In this document: one piece after another, positions 57,152 to 64,000 of the stretch
Position numbering within the stretch: the first letter of the stretch is position 1
How the letters are laid out: each line of letters begins with the position of its first letter
NCBI RefSeq assembly: GCF_003610465.1
Contig: NZ_RAQI01000004.1
Coordinates: 186,001 to 250,000, forward strand
DNA: 64,000 bases
Direction: 5' to 3'
From: Xenorhabdus ehlersii
Lineage (GTDB): Bacteria > Pseudomonadota > Gammaproteobacteria > Enterobacterales > Enterobacteriaceae
Translations under genes and position numbers: made by a program
The notes under the pieces: generated by a model
What the model saw: the letters and a program-made list of their open reading frames with translations, nothing else
Told to the model about the DNA's origin: nothing
Databases searched by the model: none

Positions 57152-58064
57152 GATGGACTCTCCAGAAAAAATACTCTATAAAGAGTATGGTTCACAAGGT
57201 GGGGAAGACCATCTCATTAACTCCTGTAGCCTGAAAGGGAGAGCAAGAATTGTGGTACATCTGCACACCTTTGGAAGCAGATATTGTCAGACACTTAAAC
57301 CACCGTCTGGCGATGAAGGTTTCTTAAACGAAAAATACACCCAAAAGGTGTTTTTATATTGCTAATCAAGTGTAGTGAACATTAGATCATGCACTTATCT
57401 TTCATATCAACACAAAGCATATTTTCCTTTATCTTCAATAAATAACAGGATGGATTTCGTACATCCGATTCATACTTCCTACTATCTCTGTTTGAATTAT
57501 TCATCAGATAAATTTTTTACACCTAAACATTTAACTCATTACTACCATTTGACATTTAACCTTGCGGCGTTTTGCTGTGCCCCGCGAGCATTCCAATGCT
57601 CGCACAGCTTTTACTGACTGTTTACGGAACTCAAGGCGTCACTTTTTGCAGGTTTACCGCTGAAAGTGACGCTGTAGCCAAAGAACATCACAACCCTGAC
57701 AGGCTAATGCCTGCTTAACCACACAGTGAATCTGACACTACATTTTATAGATTGAAAAAGTACCAAAAGGAGAACTTGACGATATCGAGGCTGGCTTTTA
57801 GCCGGTGGGGATGACCTGTTAATACAGGCGGCAGTACTGTGTACTCAACCGATACCCCGCAATACCTCAACTTGCGTTCACTCTGGCGCACAGATATCGA
57901 TCAAGGGCAAGACAGGTATTTTCTGTTTTGCCGGAATGATCGCGCGCCAGAGATTGCATGTTGTTAGATATAGTAGAGCTGGTTGATTAAAGAATTGACC
58001 ATATTCGAAACGCTGGGCGTTATGTCGAACGTGTTTATAACCGTTAAACTTAGTCGTTCGGTTA
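57152..58064. other. Long non-coding region of element A with several strong palindromes
   Basis: More than 900 bp without a supported gene lie between the IS110 transposase and the Ash-like frame. From 57560 on it is dense in secondary structure: GCGAGCATT/AATGCTCGC (57584-57603), with flanking GCTGT/ACAGC; GCGTCACTTT/AAAGTGACGC (57636-57645, 57663-57672); and the long stem-loop 57881-57952. In phage P4 the equivalent place before the early genes encodes the CI immunity RNA. Confidence 0.6.
57881..57952 (+). ncRNA. Candidate structured RNA (72-nt three-part stem-loop)
   Basis: Outer arms CTCTGGCGC (57881-57889) and GCGCCAGAG (57944-57952) pair perfectly. Inside, GATCA pairs with TGATC, and GGCAAGACAG (57906-57915) pairs with CTGTTTTGCC (57923-57932) with one G-U pair, closing a 7-nt loop. 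About 24 pairs in 72 nt is far beyond chance. P4 satellites use a ~69-nt processed CI RNA for immunity, so this is a candidate; strand is assumed from the direction of the following genes. Confidence 0.5.
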
Positions 58065-58250
58065 TTGAGTCCAATAATACAATCAGTTAAAGTATTCCAG
58101 CCATTGGCTCAATCCAATGGTCAAGGTTTAGCAGCCTTGTGTTCACTGACACTGGTAGGATGTTTCTGCCAGTGCGCCTGCGTTCACCCTTTCAATGGTG
58201 ATTCAGGTAGGGGAGGCTTCGGCCTCGCTGGTGTGAACCCAGTCTGCTAA
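58065..58250 (+). CDS. Ash-like small protein of P4-type elements
   Basis: A 61-codon frame contains PLAQSNGQGLAAL, CQCACVHPFNGDSGRGG and FGLAGVNPVC, resembling the Ash family (Phage_ASH) ORFs that precede regulators in P4-like prophages. The start is uncertain and no strong ribosome binding site is seen, so it may be a fragment of a longer, decayed frame. Function of Ash in defective satellites is unclear. Confidence 0.45.
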   Translation: MSPIIQSVKVFQPLAQSNGQGLAALCSLTLVGCFCQCACVHPFNGDSGRGGFGLAGVNPVC

Positions 58251-58302
58251 CCCTGCCTTGAATCACCACCATCAATATTAATTAATGGAAGGGGTAACAG
58301 GA

Positions 58303-58572
58303 ATGAATAACAACAATGTTCAAAATGACTGGCATCAGGCCGATATCATCGCAGCATTACGTAAACGTGGTACAACCTTAGCGGCTATTTCTCGTGAAGC
58401 AGGACTCAGCTCATCAACATTAGCAAACGCACTCAGTAGGCAATGGCCTAAAGGTGAGTGGATAATCGCTAACTATCTCGGTATTCACCCCTCAGAAATC
58501 TGGCCTAGCCGTTATTTTGATAAGCAGGGTCGATTGATTGAACGTAAGGTTCGAGACAAACCACAGGAATAA
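58303..58572 (+). CDS. Ner-like (Nlp/SfsB family) DNA-binding regulator
   Basis: This 89-residue helix-turn-helix protein is of the Mu Ner/Nlp type: DWHQADIIAALRKRGTTLA, ISREAGLSSSTLANALSRQW (HTH), EWIIANYLGIHPSEIWPSRY. GGAAGGGG eight bases before the ATG at 58303 supports this start. It is the last intact gene of element A before attachment site 2 and probably regulates early transcription. Confidence 0.88.
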   Translation: MNNNNVQNDWHQADIIAALRKRGTTLAAISREAGLSSSTLANALSRQWPKGEWIIANYLGIHPSEIWPSRYFDKQGRLIERKVRDKPQE

Positions 58573-59042
58573 CCCGTTTCAACTTGTGATCAACTTTGTG
58601 AAAATGATAAATTTTTATACAAAGCCCTGAGAGTGAGATGACAGATCAATTTAAACCTCATGGCTTTTTTAACTTCACTCTTATACCAATGTATTCATAA
58701 AAATATATTAAAATCAAATACATGAACAAGTAAAAGGAGTAAAATAAATATGGGGCATAAAATGGGGCATTTCGAAAATTTATTTTTAATAATTTATTTA
58801 ATTTCAATTAATTATATTAGTTTGCGAGTCCGGCCTTCGCACCATCGGAACATCAATAGACGTCAACGGACGTCTTTTTTTGTGCCTGAAATCCAGTATC
58901 CGCAAGGCTTTCCTCGCTTTTTCACTCAACCTAAGTCAACCTGATTCAATCTACATCAACTTACTGATGCGGGTACAACTGCGGGTATATCGCGGTTCGA
59001 TAATGTTTGTACCCACACAGAACCCTTGAAAGGATACTCATC
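58573..59042. other. Junction of the two tandem elements
   Basis: No gene. The stretch contains attachment site 2 (58825-58844) and a terminator AGACGTC/GACGTCT plus seven T (58858-58881). A weaker terminator-like pair GCCCTGAG/CTCATGGC with TTTTTT lies at about 58625-58667, suitable for the Ner-like gene. Confidence 0.6.
58825..58844 (+). other. Attachment site 2 (imperfect tRNA-Leu 3' end copy)
   Basis: CGAGTCCGGCCTTCGCACCA matches the end of leuX except for one missing G. It is the right end of element A and left end of element B. A terminator follows 13 bases later. Confidence 0.85.
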
Positions 59043-59140
59043 ATGGCTTTGAGTGATGTGAAAGTTCGTTCGGCTAAGCCTGAAGCAAAAGCCTATAAGC
59101 TGACTGACGGCGAAGGTATGGTTTTGCTGGTTCACCCTAC
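59043..59140 (+). pseudogene. P4-type integrase, only the N-terminus left
   Basis: [20 protein letters not shown] and [12 protein letters not shown] are the first ~33 residues of a second, different P4-type integrase (AGGATACTCATC before the ATG). Then the frame enters IS-derived sequence. It lies 198 bp from attachment site 2, as the intact integrase lies from site 1. Confidence 0.85.
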
Positions 59141-59280
59141 CCGGTGGTGCTCTGACGGCTTTGAAATCCGCTGCTGGAACCGGGAAGTGGTACTCGTGGT
59201 GTTCAGTCTGGACTGCTGTGATCGGGAGGCTATCTGCTGGAGTGCCACCACAGGGGGGATCAGCAGTGTGTTCTGCTCAA
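59141..59280 (+). pseudogene. IS2-like (IS3 family) OrfB fragment
   Basis: [18 protein letters not shown] and [19 protein letters not shown] correspond to the RWCSDGFE...[10 protein letters not shown]...TTGG region of IS2 OrfB, around its first catalytic Asp. It is joined in frame to the integrase N-terminus and interrupted at its right end by the complete IS3-family element. Confidence 0.78.
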
Positions 59281-60086
59281 GAAAAATCGGACACTTTTAC
59301 GAAGGCCATTTCATATTCCACGGGTGTTAAATCATTATTGGCCGTGTGCAATCGTGTTAAATTGTAATAATGCAGATAATCCAATACATCTTTTTTCATC
59401 TCTGCCTGGTTTTCATGATGGGTTTTGAAGAGCCAATCATGTTTCAAACTGCCAAAGAAACGTTCGACAACAGCGTTATCCCAACACGCCCCGACATCCC
59501 CCTGGCTTGCTCTCATGTCATCACTGCTGAGCAAATCCCGGTCTTGCTGGCTTGTATATTGGCTCCCTCTATCACTATGAAAAACACAGCCTTGTGACGG
59601 CTGACGTAAGTGATACGCTTTCATTAAGGCCTGGCTGATCAAGGTCGTATCTATTTCCGTTGAGATCTGCCATCCCACTATCCGACGTGAGTACAAATCC
59701 ATCACAATAGCCAGATATAACCAACCTTCGGGCGTCTTCAAATAGGTGATATCTCCTGCCCAAACTTCATTCGGTGCCAACGGATTAAAGTTCCGGTTAA
59801 GTAGATTACAGGCTGTTGATATCGCTTTACCTTTGCGCGGAGCCCGGTAGCGCTGCCGCTGTCTGACGGATAATCCGAGCTGATTCATGAGCTTTCGGGT
59901 TCGATAGTCACTGATGGTAAAGCCTTCTTTGCGTAATTTTTTCGCCAACATCCGATAGCCTAAATTTTCCCGGCTTTCTTTAAAAAGCGCCGTCGCTTTT
60001 CGGTGTAATGCTTGTTGCTCATCAGAAAGTAACCGAACGGGTTTTGCCTGCCAGGCATAAAACGTGGAACGACTGACTTTCATCAC
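59277..60086 (-). CDS. IS3-family transposase OrfB (DDE integrase)
   Basis: 269 codons from an internal ATG; normally made as an OrfAB fusion by -1 frameshifting. HTH_21 region ([18 protein letters not shown]), then an rve-type DDE core: [27 protein letters not shown] and [18 protein letters not shown] with the final Glu. The stop codon lies about ten bases outside the inverted repeat, in flanking DNA, so the last residues are supplied by the insertion site. Confidence 0.9.
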   Translation of the reverse strand: MMKVSRSTFYAWQAKPVRLLSDEQQALHRKATALFKESRENLGYRMLAKKLRKEGFTISDYRTRKLMNQLGLSVRQRQRYRAPRKGKAISTACNLLNRNFNPLAPNEVWAGDITYLKTPEGWLYLAIVMDLYSRRIVGWQISTEIDTTLISQALMKAYHLRQPSQGCVFHSDRGSQYTSQQDRDLLSSDDMRASQGDVGACWDNAVVERFFGSLKHDWLFKTHHENQAEMKKDVLDYLHYYNLTRLHTANNDLTPVEYEMAFVKVSDFS

Positions 60087-60477
60087 GCGACATAATTGGC
60101 AAATGGGAAATTGCTCTGCATGTTCTTTTATGAACTAACATCTTACAGCAGTTCTCTCGCAAAGAAGGCGCTCGCCTTCTTTAAGATCTCCTTCTCCATT
60201 TTCAGCTGTTTATTTTCTTTACGAAGCTGCAACAACTCCTGTCGCTCATCGGGGGTTAAAGCACTGGGTTTAGATTGCTCAACATAATGTTTCCGCCACG
60301 TATACAGGAGTTTTGTTGGAATACCTAAGGTTTCAGCTGCCTGTGGGACTGTATAGCTCTGTTCAACAACCAGATTGACCGCTTCTCTTTTAAAGTTATC
60401 GGTAAATTTTTGGGGTGATTTTCGTTTCATAAAGACACCTTAATTAAAGTCATTCTATTCCTTTACCAAAGTGTCCG
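59288..60477 (-). mobile_element. IS3-family insertion sequence, complete
   Basis: Inverted ends CGGACACTTT (59288) and AAAGTGTCCG (60477), with a 3-bp direct repeat AAT on each side (59285-59287, 60478-60480). About 1.19 kb with overlapping-frame orfA and orfB on the minus strand. It sits inside older IS and integrase debris. Confidence 0.85.
60143..60430 (-). CDS. IS3-family transposase OrfA
   Basis: 95 residues, HTH_Tnp_1 domain: MKRKSPQKFTDNFKREAVNL, AAETLGIPTKLLYTWRKHY, then a leucine-zipper-like coiled coil (LLQLRKENKQLKMEKEILKK). It ends in ASAFFARELL near the usual slippage region, upstream of orfB. Confidence 0.9.
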   Translation of the reverse strand: MKRKSPQKFTDNFKREAVNLVVEQSYTVPQAAETLGIPTKLLYTWRKHYVEQSKPSALTPDERQELLQLRKENKQLKMEKEILKKASAFFARELL

Positions 60478-60501
60478 AATTTATTAAAGCACAACACTCG
60501 G

Positions 60502-60675
60502 CTGATGGATCACATTCGGGACAACCCTTCGAAGGATGCTTACGAAGATGATTTCTTCAGTATCCGTTACTTTCAGAAGGGCACTGCGCACATAACCTTT
60601 AAGCGTCTGGAGTTGATTGAGCGGATGAATGACATCATCGCTAGACACTATCCGGGAATGCTGGCTGCGGGGTAA
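60502..60675 (+). pseudogene. DUF4942-type protein, C-terminal fragment
   Basis: An open stretch reads LMDHIRDNPSKDAYEDDFFS, IRYFQKGTAHITFKRLELIE and RMNDIIARHYPGMLAAG before the stop. This matches the conserved end of DUF4942 (YF.I..F..G..H..FKR.DL...N.I.A.HY.G.L), found fused to methyltransferases in prophages and plasmids. The rest is missing upstream, lost around the IS cluster. Confidence 0.65.
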
Positions 60676-60680
60676 GTTAG

Positions 60681-60723
60681 GTGTCGTATGTTTGCTGTTA
60701 AAAGTGTCGTATGTTTGCTATGA
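60681..60723 (+). promoter_or_regulatory. Promoter/operator region of the AbiE pair with a 16-bp direct repeat
   Basis: GTGTCGTATGTTTGCT occurs at 60681-60696 and again at 60704-60719, 23 bp apart, i.e. about two helical turns on one DNA face. A TATGAT -10-like box overlaps the end of the second copy (60718-60723). A likely autoregulatory operator for the antitoxin. Confidence 0.6.
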
Positions 60724-60749
60724 TGAAGAAACGACCAAAGGAGGATAAC

Positions 60750-61145
60750 ATGACCACAAAAGCCCGTATTCAGTCACGGCTGAAACGCTCAAAGCGTTAT
60801 GTTTTCACTCGTGACGATTTCAAAGATCTTGCTGGTTACGATCAAATTGGCAGAGCACTGCGTGAACTGGTGAAGGAAGGGCAACTGCTGAAAGTAGGCT
60901 ATGGCGTCTATACCAAAGCGCGGCAAAATGCGATTACCGGTAAGCTAATGCCTGCTGCTCCCGGAGGTTCTGCTGCGGTAGTGATTGAGGCGTTGGAACG
61001 TCTGAAAGTTGATTACCGCCTGGTAGGAGCAACAAGCGCCTATAATAGCGGTAAATCCACCCAGATCCCTGCGTCACTGGAAATCAAAACCTCACCACGT
61101 TTTAAGAGAACATTGTCAGTAGGGAATAGCAAATTAAATGGATGA
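60750..61145 (+). CDS. AbiEi-type antitoxin/regulator (DUF6088)
   Basis: This 131-residue type IV antitoxin is predicted to repress the operon and to counteract the nucleotidyltransferase toxin. An N-terminal winged helix (IQSRLKRSKRYVFTRDDF, YDQIGRALRELVKEGQLLKVGYGVYTKA) precedes a short C-terminal domain with VIEALERLKVDYRLVGATSA. AAGGAGG before the ATG at 60750 fixes the start. Overlaps the toxin gene by 8 nt. Confidence 0.85.
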   Translation: MTTKARIQSRLKRSKRYVFTRDDFKDLAGYDQIGRALRELVKEGQLLKVGYGVYTKARQNAITGKLMPAAPGGSAAVVIEALERLKVDYRLVGATSAYNSGKSTQIPASLEIKTSPRFKRTLSVGNSKLNG

Positions 61146-62088
61146 TTTAACAAAGCTATTCCCGGACATTGCCGATGCACTTGGCATTGAATCTGTTGCA
61201 ATTGTAGAAAAAGATTATTACATCGTTGAGTTATTGCGATTGCTCCAGCCTCTGGACTTTGATACGCATCAGCTGGTTTTTGCCGGTGGAACAGCATTGT
61301 CAAAAGCGGGTATATCTTTGAACAGGATGTCGGAAGATATGGACATTAAGCTTGTCCCTGTCGCCGGTTTTTCCCAGCAATATTCCAGAGGGCAGCGTAA
61401 AAACATTCGTAAGGGTATTATTCAGACCATTATCGAAACGATTGCAGCCTCAGGTACGTTTCGCATGGATGAAGAGTACCCAAAGGTTACTCGTGATGAA
61501 TATCGCTATAATGAAATTCCAGTGCGCTATCCGCAGGAATATGCACAAATTCCCTGCTTAAGGCCATTTATCAAACTGGAACTAATGGAAACGGATTTGC
61601 TTGAGGCTGCGGAAAACCGTGCTATTAGCTCATTAGTAATGGATCTAACAAAGAAGGGCGAAGCCGTGAGGGCTTTCCCTTGCGCAACTATCGGCAGCAC
61701 GCAGGCTGAAAAACTGATCTCGATGATGCGCAGAACGGCTGCAAGTATGCGTGATGTGGAACGTGTAGTGGATGAATCACTGGTACGTCATATCTACGAT
61801 AATTTTTGTATTGTTAGAGAAAAAGGTACTGATGTTCCTGTTTTAAAGCAATTCGTGCAGGAATGCATTGAACAGGATATTGAACGTTACGGTGCTCAGT
61901 ATCCAGAATTCTGCGAGTCGCCTGTCGAAGAACTAAAAATGGGACTGGAAGAACTCCTGAGCAACCCTGTTTATAAGGAACGGTATCTGCAGTTCGTCAC
62001 ACCAATGGTATTCGGTGAAAGCCACGTTTCATGGGAAGATGCCTATGCCTGTTTTCGCAAAACTGCATTGGATGTGATTGATGCATAG
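61138..62088 (+). CDS. AbiEii/AbiGii-type nucleotidyltransferase toxin
   Basis: This 316-residue member of the AbiEii family of DNA-polymerase-beta-like nucleotidyltransferases is the toxin of type IV systems and gives abortive infection. AIVEKDYYIVELL (21-33) is the family N-terminus. The active site shows GG (50-51, FAGGTALSK) and the paired aspartates Asp67 and Asp69 in SEDMDI. Frame and length are complete. Coupled to the DUF6088 gene by an ATGGATGA overlap. The right-hand end of element B lies just downstream. Confidence 0.9.
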   Translation: MDDLTKLFPDIADALGIESVAIVEKDYYIVELLRLLQPLDFDTHQLVFAGGTALSKAGISLNRMSEDMDIKLVPVAGFSQQYSRGQRKNIRKGIIQTIIETIAASGTFRMDEEYPKVTRDEYRYNEIPVRYPQEYAQIPCLRPFIKLELMETDLLEAAENRAISSLVMDLTKKGEAVRAFPCATIGSTQAEKLISMMRRTAASMRDVERVVDESLVRHIYDNFCIVREKGTDVPVLKQFVQECIEQDIERYGAQYPEFCESPVEELKMGLEELLSNPVYKERYLQFVTPMVFGESHVSWEDAYACFRKTALDVIDA

Positions 62089-62140
62089 CGCCAGAGATAT
62101 GCTCGATGGTGAGCATCTTCCCAGGTAACTCTTGCCCCGA

Positions 62141-62160
62141 TTCGAGTCCGGCCTTCACCA
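62141..62160 (+). other. Attachment site 3 (imperfect tRNA-Leu 3' end copy)
   Basis: TTCGAGTCCGGCCTTCACCA equals the tRNA-Leu end with GGC deleted. It marks the right end of element B. A terminator follows 10 bases later, as with site 2. Confidence 0.82.
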
Positions 62161-62169
62161 TATAAATTA

Positions 62170-62199
62170 AGACGCTAAATAAAAATAAGCGTCTTTTTT
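62170..62199 (+). terminator. Terminator after attachment site 3
   Basis: AGACGC/GCGTCT with a 13-nt A-rich loop and a T tract. Resembles the hairpin after site 2 (AGACGTC/GACGTCT), including a following TGAAAT word. Confidence 0.75.
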
Positions 62200-62352
62200 A
62201 TGTCTGAAATTCACGTATTGCAAAGCTTCTCTAAGAATTCTGGTCATCAATATCATTATGAGTTTACTCATACCATAGCTTCATTAATGTAAGTGGGCGT
62301 GTGCTCTCATCTCGATAACAAAAATTGGTGCTATTACTACTGGGGGGATGTA

Positions 62353-62880
62353 ATGAAACTTTCAGATTTAGGCAGTAGAATTTGCATTATAGGGCCTTCA
62401 AATAGCGGTAAATCTACACTTGCTAATGCTATCTCAAAGAAATGTAACTTGAAGGTCATTCATCTGGATCAGCTTTTTCATTTACCCAATACTGACTGGC
62501 AGGAACGTTCTGTAGATGAATTCATCTCATTGCATGATATGGCAATAGAAGAAGAGAGTTGGGTGATAGATGGGAATTATAGAAAATGTTTACCACAACG
62601 GTTATCCAGAGCAACCGGGGTGATTTTATTGGATGTCTCAACACCCTCAAGCCTGTTCCGTTATGTAAATAGGACACTATTCCAACGCAATCGCTATGGT
62701 GGTCTGGAAGGTAATAGGGATAGTATCAAATGGAAAATGATCCATCATATTGCTGCTGTCACACCAAAGAGCAGAAAACGTTATGCAGCCTTGTTTGAAC
62801 AATTAACCACACCCAAGATCAAATTGACATCCATTAAAGAAATTAAGGAACAATTTGATAAGTGGGAACTTATTCGGTAG
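62353..62880 (+). CDS. P-loop NTPase, adenylate-kinase-like (FlaR/topology-modulation type)
   Basis: The protein is about 175 residues from MKLSDLGSRICIIG. Walker A is GPSNSGKST (14-22). HLDQLFHLPNTDWQERS and WVIDGNYRKCLPQRLSRA are typical of small kinases annotated as DNA topology modulation protein FlaR; the substrate is not known. GGGGGGATG precedes the start at 62353. It lies just outside element B. Confidence 0.82.
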   Translation: MKLSDLGSRICIIGPSNSGKSTLANAISKKCNLKVIHLDQLFHLPNTDWQERSVDEFISLHDMAIEEESWVIDGNYRKCLPQRLSRATGVILLDVSTPSSLFRYVNRTLFQRNRYGGLEGNRDSIKWKMIHHIAAVTPKSRKRYAALFEQLTTPKIKLTSIKEIKEQFDKWELIR

Positions 62881-62924
62881 TTACTTATATAAATTATTTT
62901 CATCATGTGGGAAAAGTATATTAA

Positions 62925-62978
62925 ATGGATAAACTAACAGAATTATTTGCTGATGTAGCAGATGCAATAAAAAATTAA
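62925..62978 (+). pseudogene. Possible AbiEii N-terminal scrap
   Basis: ATG at 62925 opens MDKLTELFADVADAIKN and stops. This matches the first 14 residues of the AbiEii toxin in this window (MDDLTKLFPDIADAL) at ten positions. It may be the 5' remnant of a second AbiEii gene, cut by the LysR debris next to it. Short, so chance cannot be excluded. Confidence 0.4.
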
Positions 62979-63349
62979 TCACGACAATACATCCGAAAAA
63001 GCCTCGCTAAATGTTCTCCTGCGGGAGTTAATTTTGTATCCCTGCGTTGAATAAGTCCAAAAGTCGCAAACGGCAATTGTTCTCTAAGGTTTAAAGCGAC
63101 AAATTGCTGATCAAATAGAGCCTCATTAACCACATCTGTCGCCACAATCGTTAAAAAATCACTTTCGGCAACTAAGCTCATGCAAGACATCAATGTTTCA
63201 CATGTAACACTAAAGATTGGTGGTTAATTCCTTCAAAGAAGTGGCATTCGCTTTGGGATGTCCTTTCCGTACAATGACTTTGTACTCTTTTTCCATCAGT
63301 TTTTCGAAATTCAATTCTGTATCCAGACTGTCGGGATAATATAGCAAAA
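62975..63349 (-). pseudogene. LysR-type regulator, decayed C-terminal half
   Basis: Read leftward in changing frames: YYPDSLDTELNFEKLMEKEY, KVIVRKGHPKANATSLKEL, then a frame change, NHQSLVLHV, another, then MSCMSLVAESDFLTIVATDV and GLIQRRDTKLTPAGEHLARL. This is a LysR effector-domain C-terminus with at least two frameshifts. The upstream half is missing where the IS630 fragment begins. Confidence 0.75.
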
Positions 63350-63800
63350 TCAACATAACATGACATACTCAATATACTCCGTAAACAACGCATCAACTGA
63401 ACATCTTTTTTGCCTCCTTATCGCTTTTGCTCCGCCCCATTTGTGTTCTATAGGATTCAAATCCGGACTATAAGCGGGAAGCCATTCCAGTTGACATCTG
63501 CTGTCTGCTATCGCTTGTATCGTGTCATTCCGTTTATGGAAAGGCGCATTATCCATCACTATCACGGCGCCGTGTGGAAGCTTTGGCAGCAAATCTTGCG
63601 TCATCCACGCATAAAAAACATCGGCATTAATATTCTCGGTAAATAAGCTTAAGGTGACGAAGGTATTTTCGAGAATGGCACCAATGACGTTGATACGGCC
63701 TTTTGCGTGCCAATCATGCATACCAAAACAGCGTAACCCTTTTTCCGAATATCCATGTTTACGTGGCATCGATTGAGCAAAACCACTTTCATCCAAAATG
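63350..63800 (-). pseudogene. IS630-family transposase, N-terminus deleted
   Basis: About 148 codons carry the DDE part: LDESGFAQSMPRKHGYSEKG, VIVMDNAPFHKR and LPAYSPDLNPIEHKWGGAK. The N-terminal helix-turn-helix region is absent; at about 63800 the sequence switches to a phage gene on the other strand. It is a different IS630 lineage from the element at 26747. Confidence 0.85.
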
Positions 63801-63805
63801 CTGTG

Positions 63806-64000
63806 ACTTATACCGGTAATAACACGCTATCGTGCAGTGACGAGGACGGCATGATCATAGATGGCTGTGTTGTTAAGCTGCGCAATGTTGGTATGGCTCA
63901 GGAGTGTGATTTTATCGAGCACCACTACGTTAGCGGCATGTCTAAACGTGCGATTGGCCGCAAGTTCAAGCTCAGTGAAAGCGAAGTCAGAAAGCAAATG
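63806..64000 (+). CDS. Phage antitermination Q-like (DUF1133-type) protein, partial at both ends
   Basis: The open frame to the window edge includes CSDEDGMIIDGCVVKLRNVG, CDFIEHHYVSGMSKRAIGRK and FKLSESEVRKQM, resembling the helix-turn-helix-containing C-terminal half of lambdoid antitermination/DUF1133 proteins. The 5' part is missing at the IS630 junction and the 3' end is off the window. It suggests that prophage sequence continues to the right. Confidence 0.65.

Overview
This looks like a chromosomal segment of an enterobacterium, most probably Xenorhabdus or a close Morganellaceae relative. The housekeeping order argF-rraB-yjgM ... valS-holC-pepA-lptF-lptG ... leuX is the Enterobacterales order with the same strands. 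It carries a type I-E CRISPR repeat, AT-rich accessory DNA and dense toxin-antitoxin and IS debris, as in nematode-symbiont genomes. The genus is an inference; the order is well supported.

Layout. 1-2347: right-hand (leader-distal) part of a long type I-E CRISPR array; no cas gene is in the window. 2.9-6.9 kb: potABC plus separately promoted potD (spermidine/putrescine uptake). 6.9-7.8 kb: an HNH endonuclease with a sulfur-binding domain (restriction of phosphorothioated DNA). 8.6-12.7 kb: a tightly coupled four-gene operon (ketosynthase III-like, extended SDR, metallo-beta-lactamase-fold hydrolase, F390-synthetase-like adenylating enzyme), which I consider the best candidate for an undescribed pathway. 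12.8-18.2 kb: a broken vapBC locus whose toxin is fused to RtcB ligase debris, a complete inverse autotransporter (invasin-like), an intact pemI/pemK pair and a ruined higBA pair. 18.2-19.5 kb: metY. 19.7-20.8 kb: an Ail/OmpX relic and a frameshifted DUF2829 (Tad2-like) gene. 21.2-23.5 kb: argF with ARG boxes, rraB, yjgM.

Between yjgM and valS, adjacent or nearly so in E. coli, lie about 15 kb of accessory DNA (23.5-38.3 kb). It holds an Rpn-type nuclease, an inverse-autotransporter relic, a vapC relic, a prpF-like gene split by an intact IS630 element, an ISAs1 scrap, a divergent LysR/MFS exporter pair, an O-methyltransferase, a relE/higB relic, a polar amino-acid ABC transporter with two binding proteins, azlCD, and hicAB with a frameshifted toxin. 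The core resumes with valS-holC-pepA and the divergent lptFG, then ampH.

The tRNA-Leu(CAA) gene leuX at 47.5 kb is the entry point of two tandem integrative elements, marked by copies of the tRNA 3' end at about 47.56, 58.83 and 62.15 kb. Element A (47.6-58.8 kb) is a P4-like satellite: integrase, primase-helicase, iteron origin, an IetAS-type AAA ATPase/subtilase defence pair, an IS110-family insertion, a strongly structured non-coding region, an Ash-like ORF and a Ner-like regulator. Element B (58.8-62.2 kb) has a truncated integrase, nested IS fragments, a DUF4942 scrap and an AbiE-type type IV toxin-antitoxin/abortive-infection pair. The last 1.8 kb holds a P-loop protein, a LysR relic, an IS630 fragment and the start of a phage antitermination (Q/DUF1133-like) gene.

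Two themes run through the window. One is defence and counter-defence: CRISPR, SBD-HNH, IetAS, AbiE, Rpn, several toxin-antitoxin loci and a Tad2-like domain. The other is accessory-gene decay, with at least six reading frames broken by one-base changes, mostly in homopolymers, while all core genes stay open.
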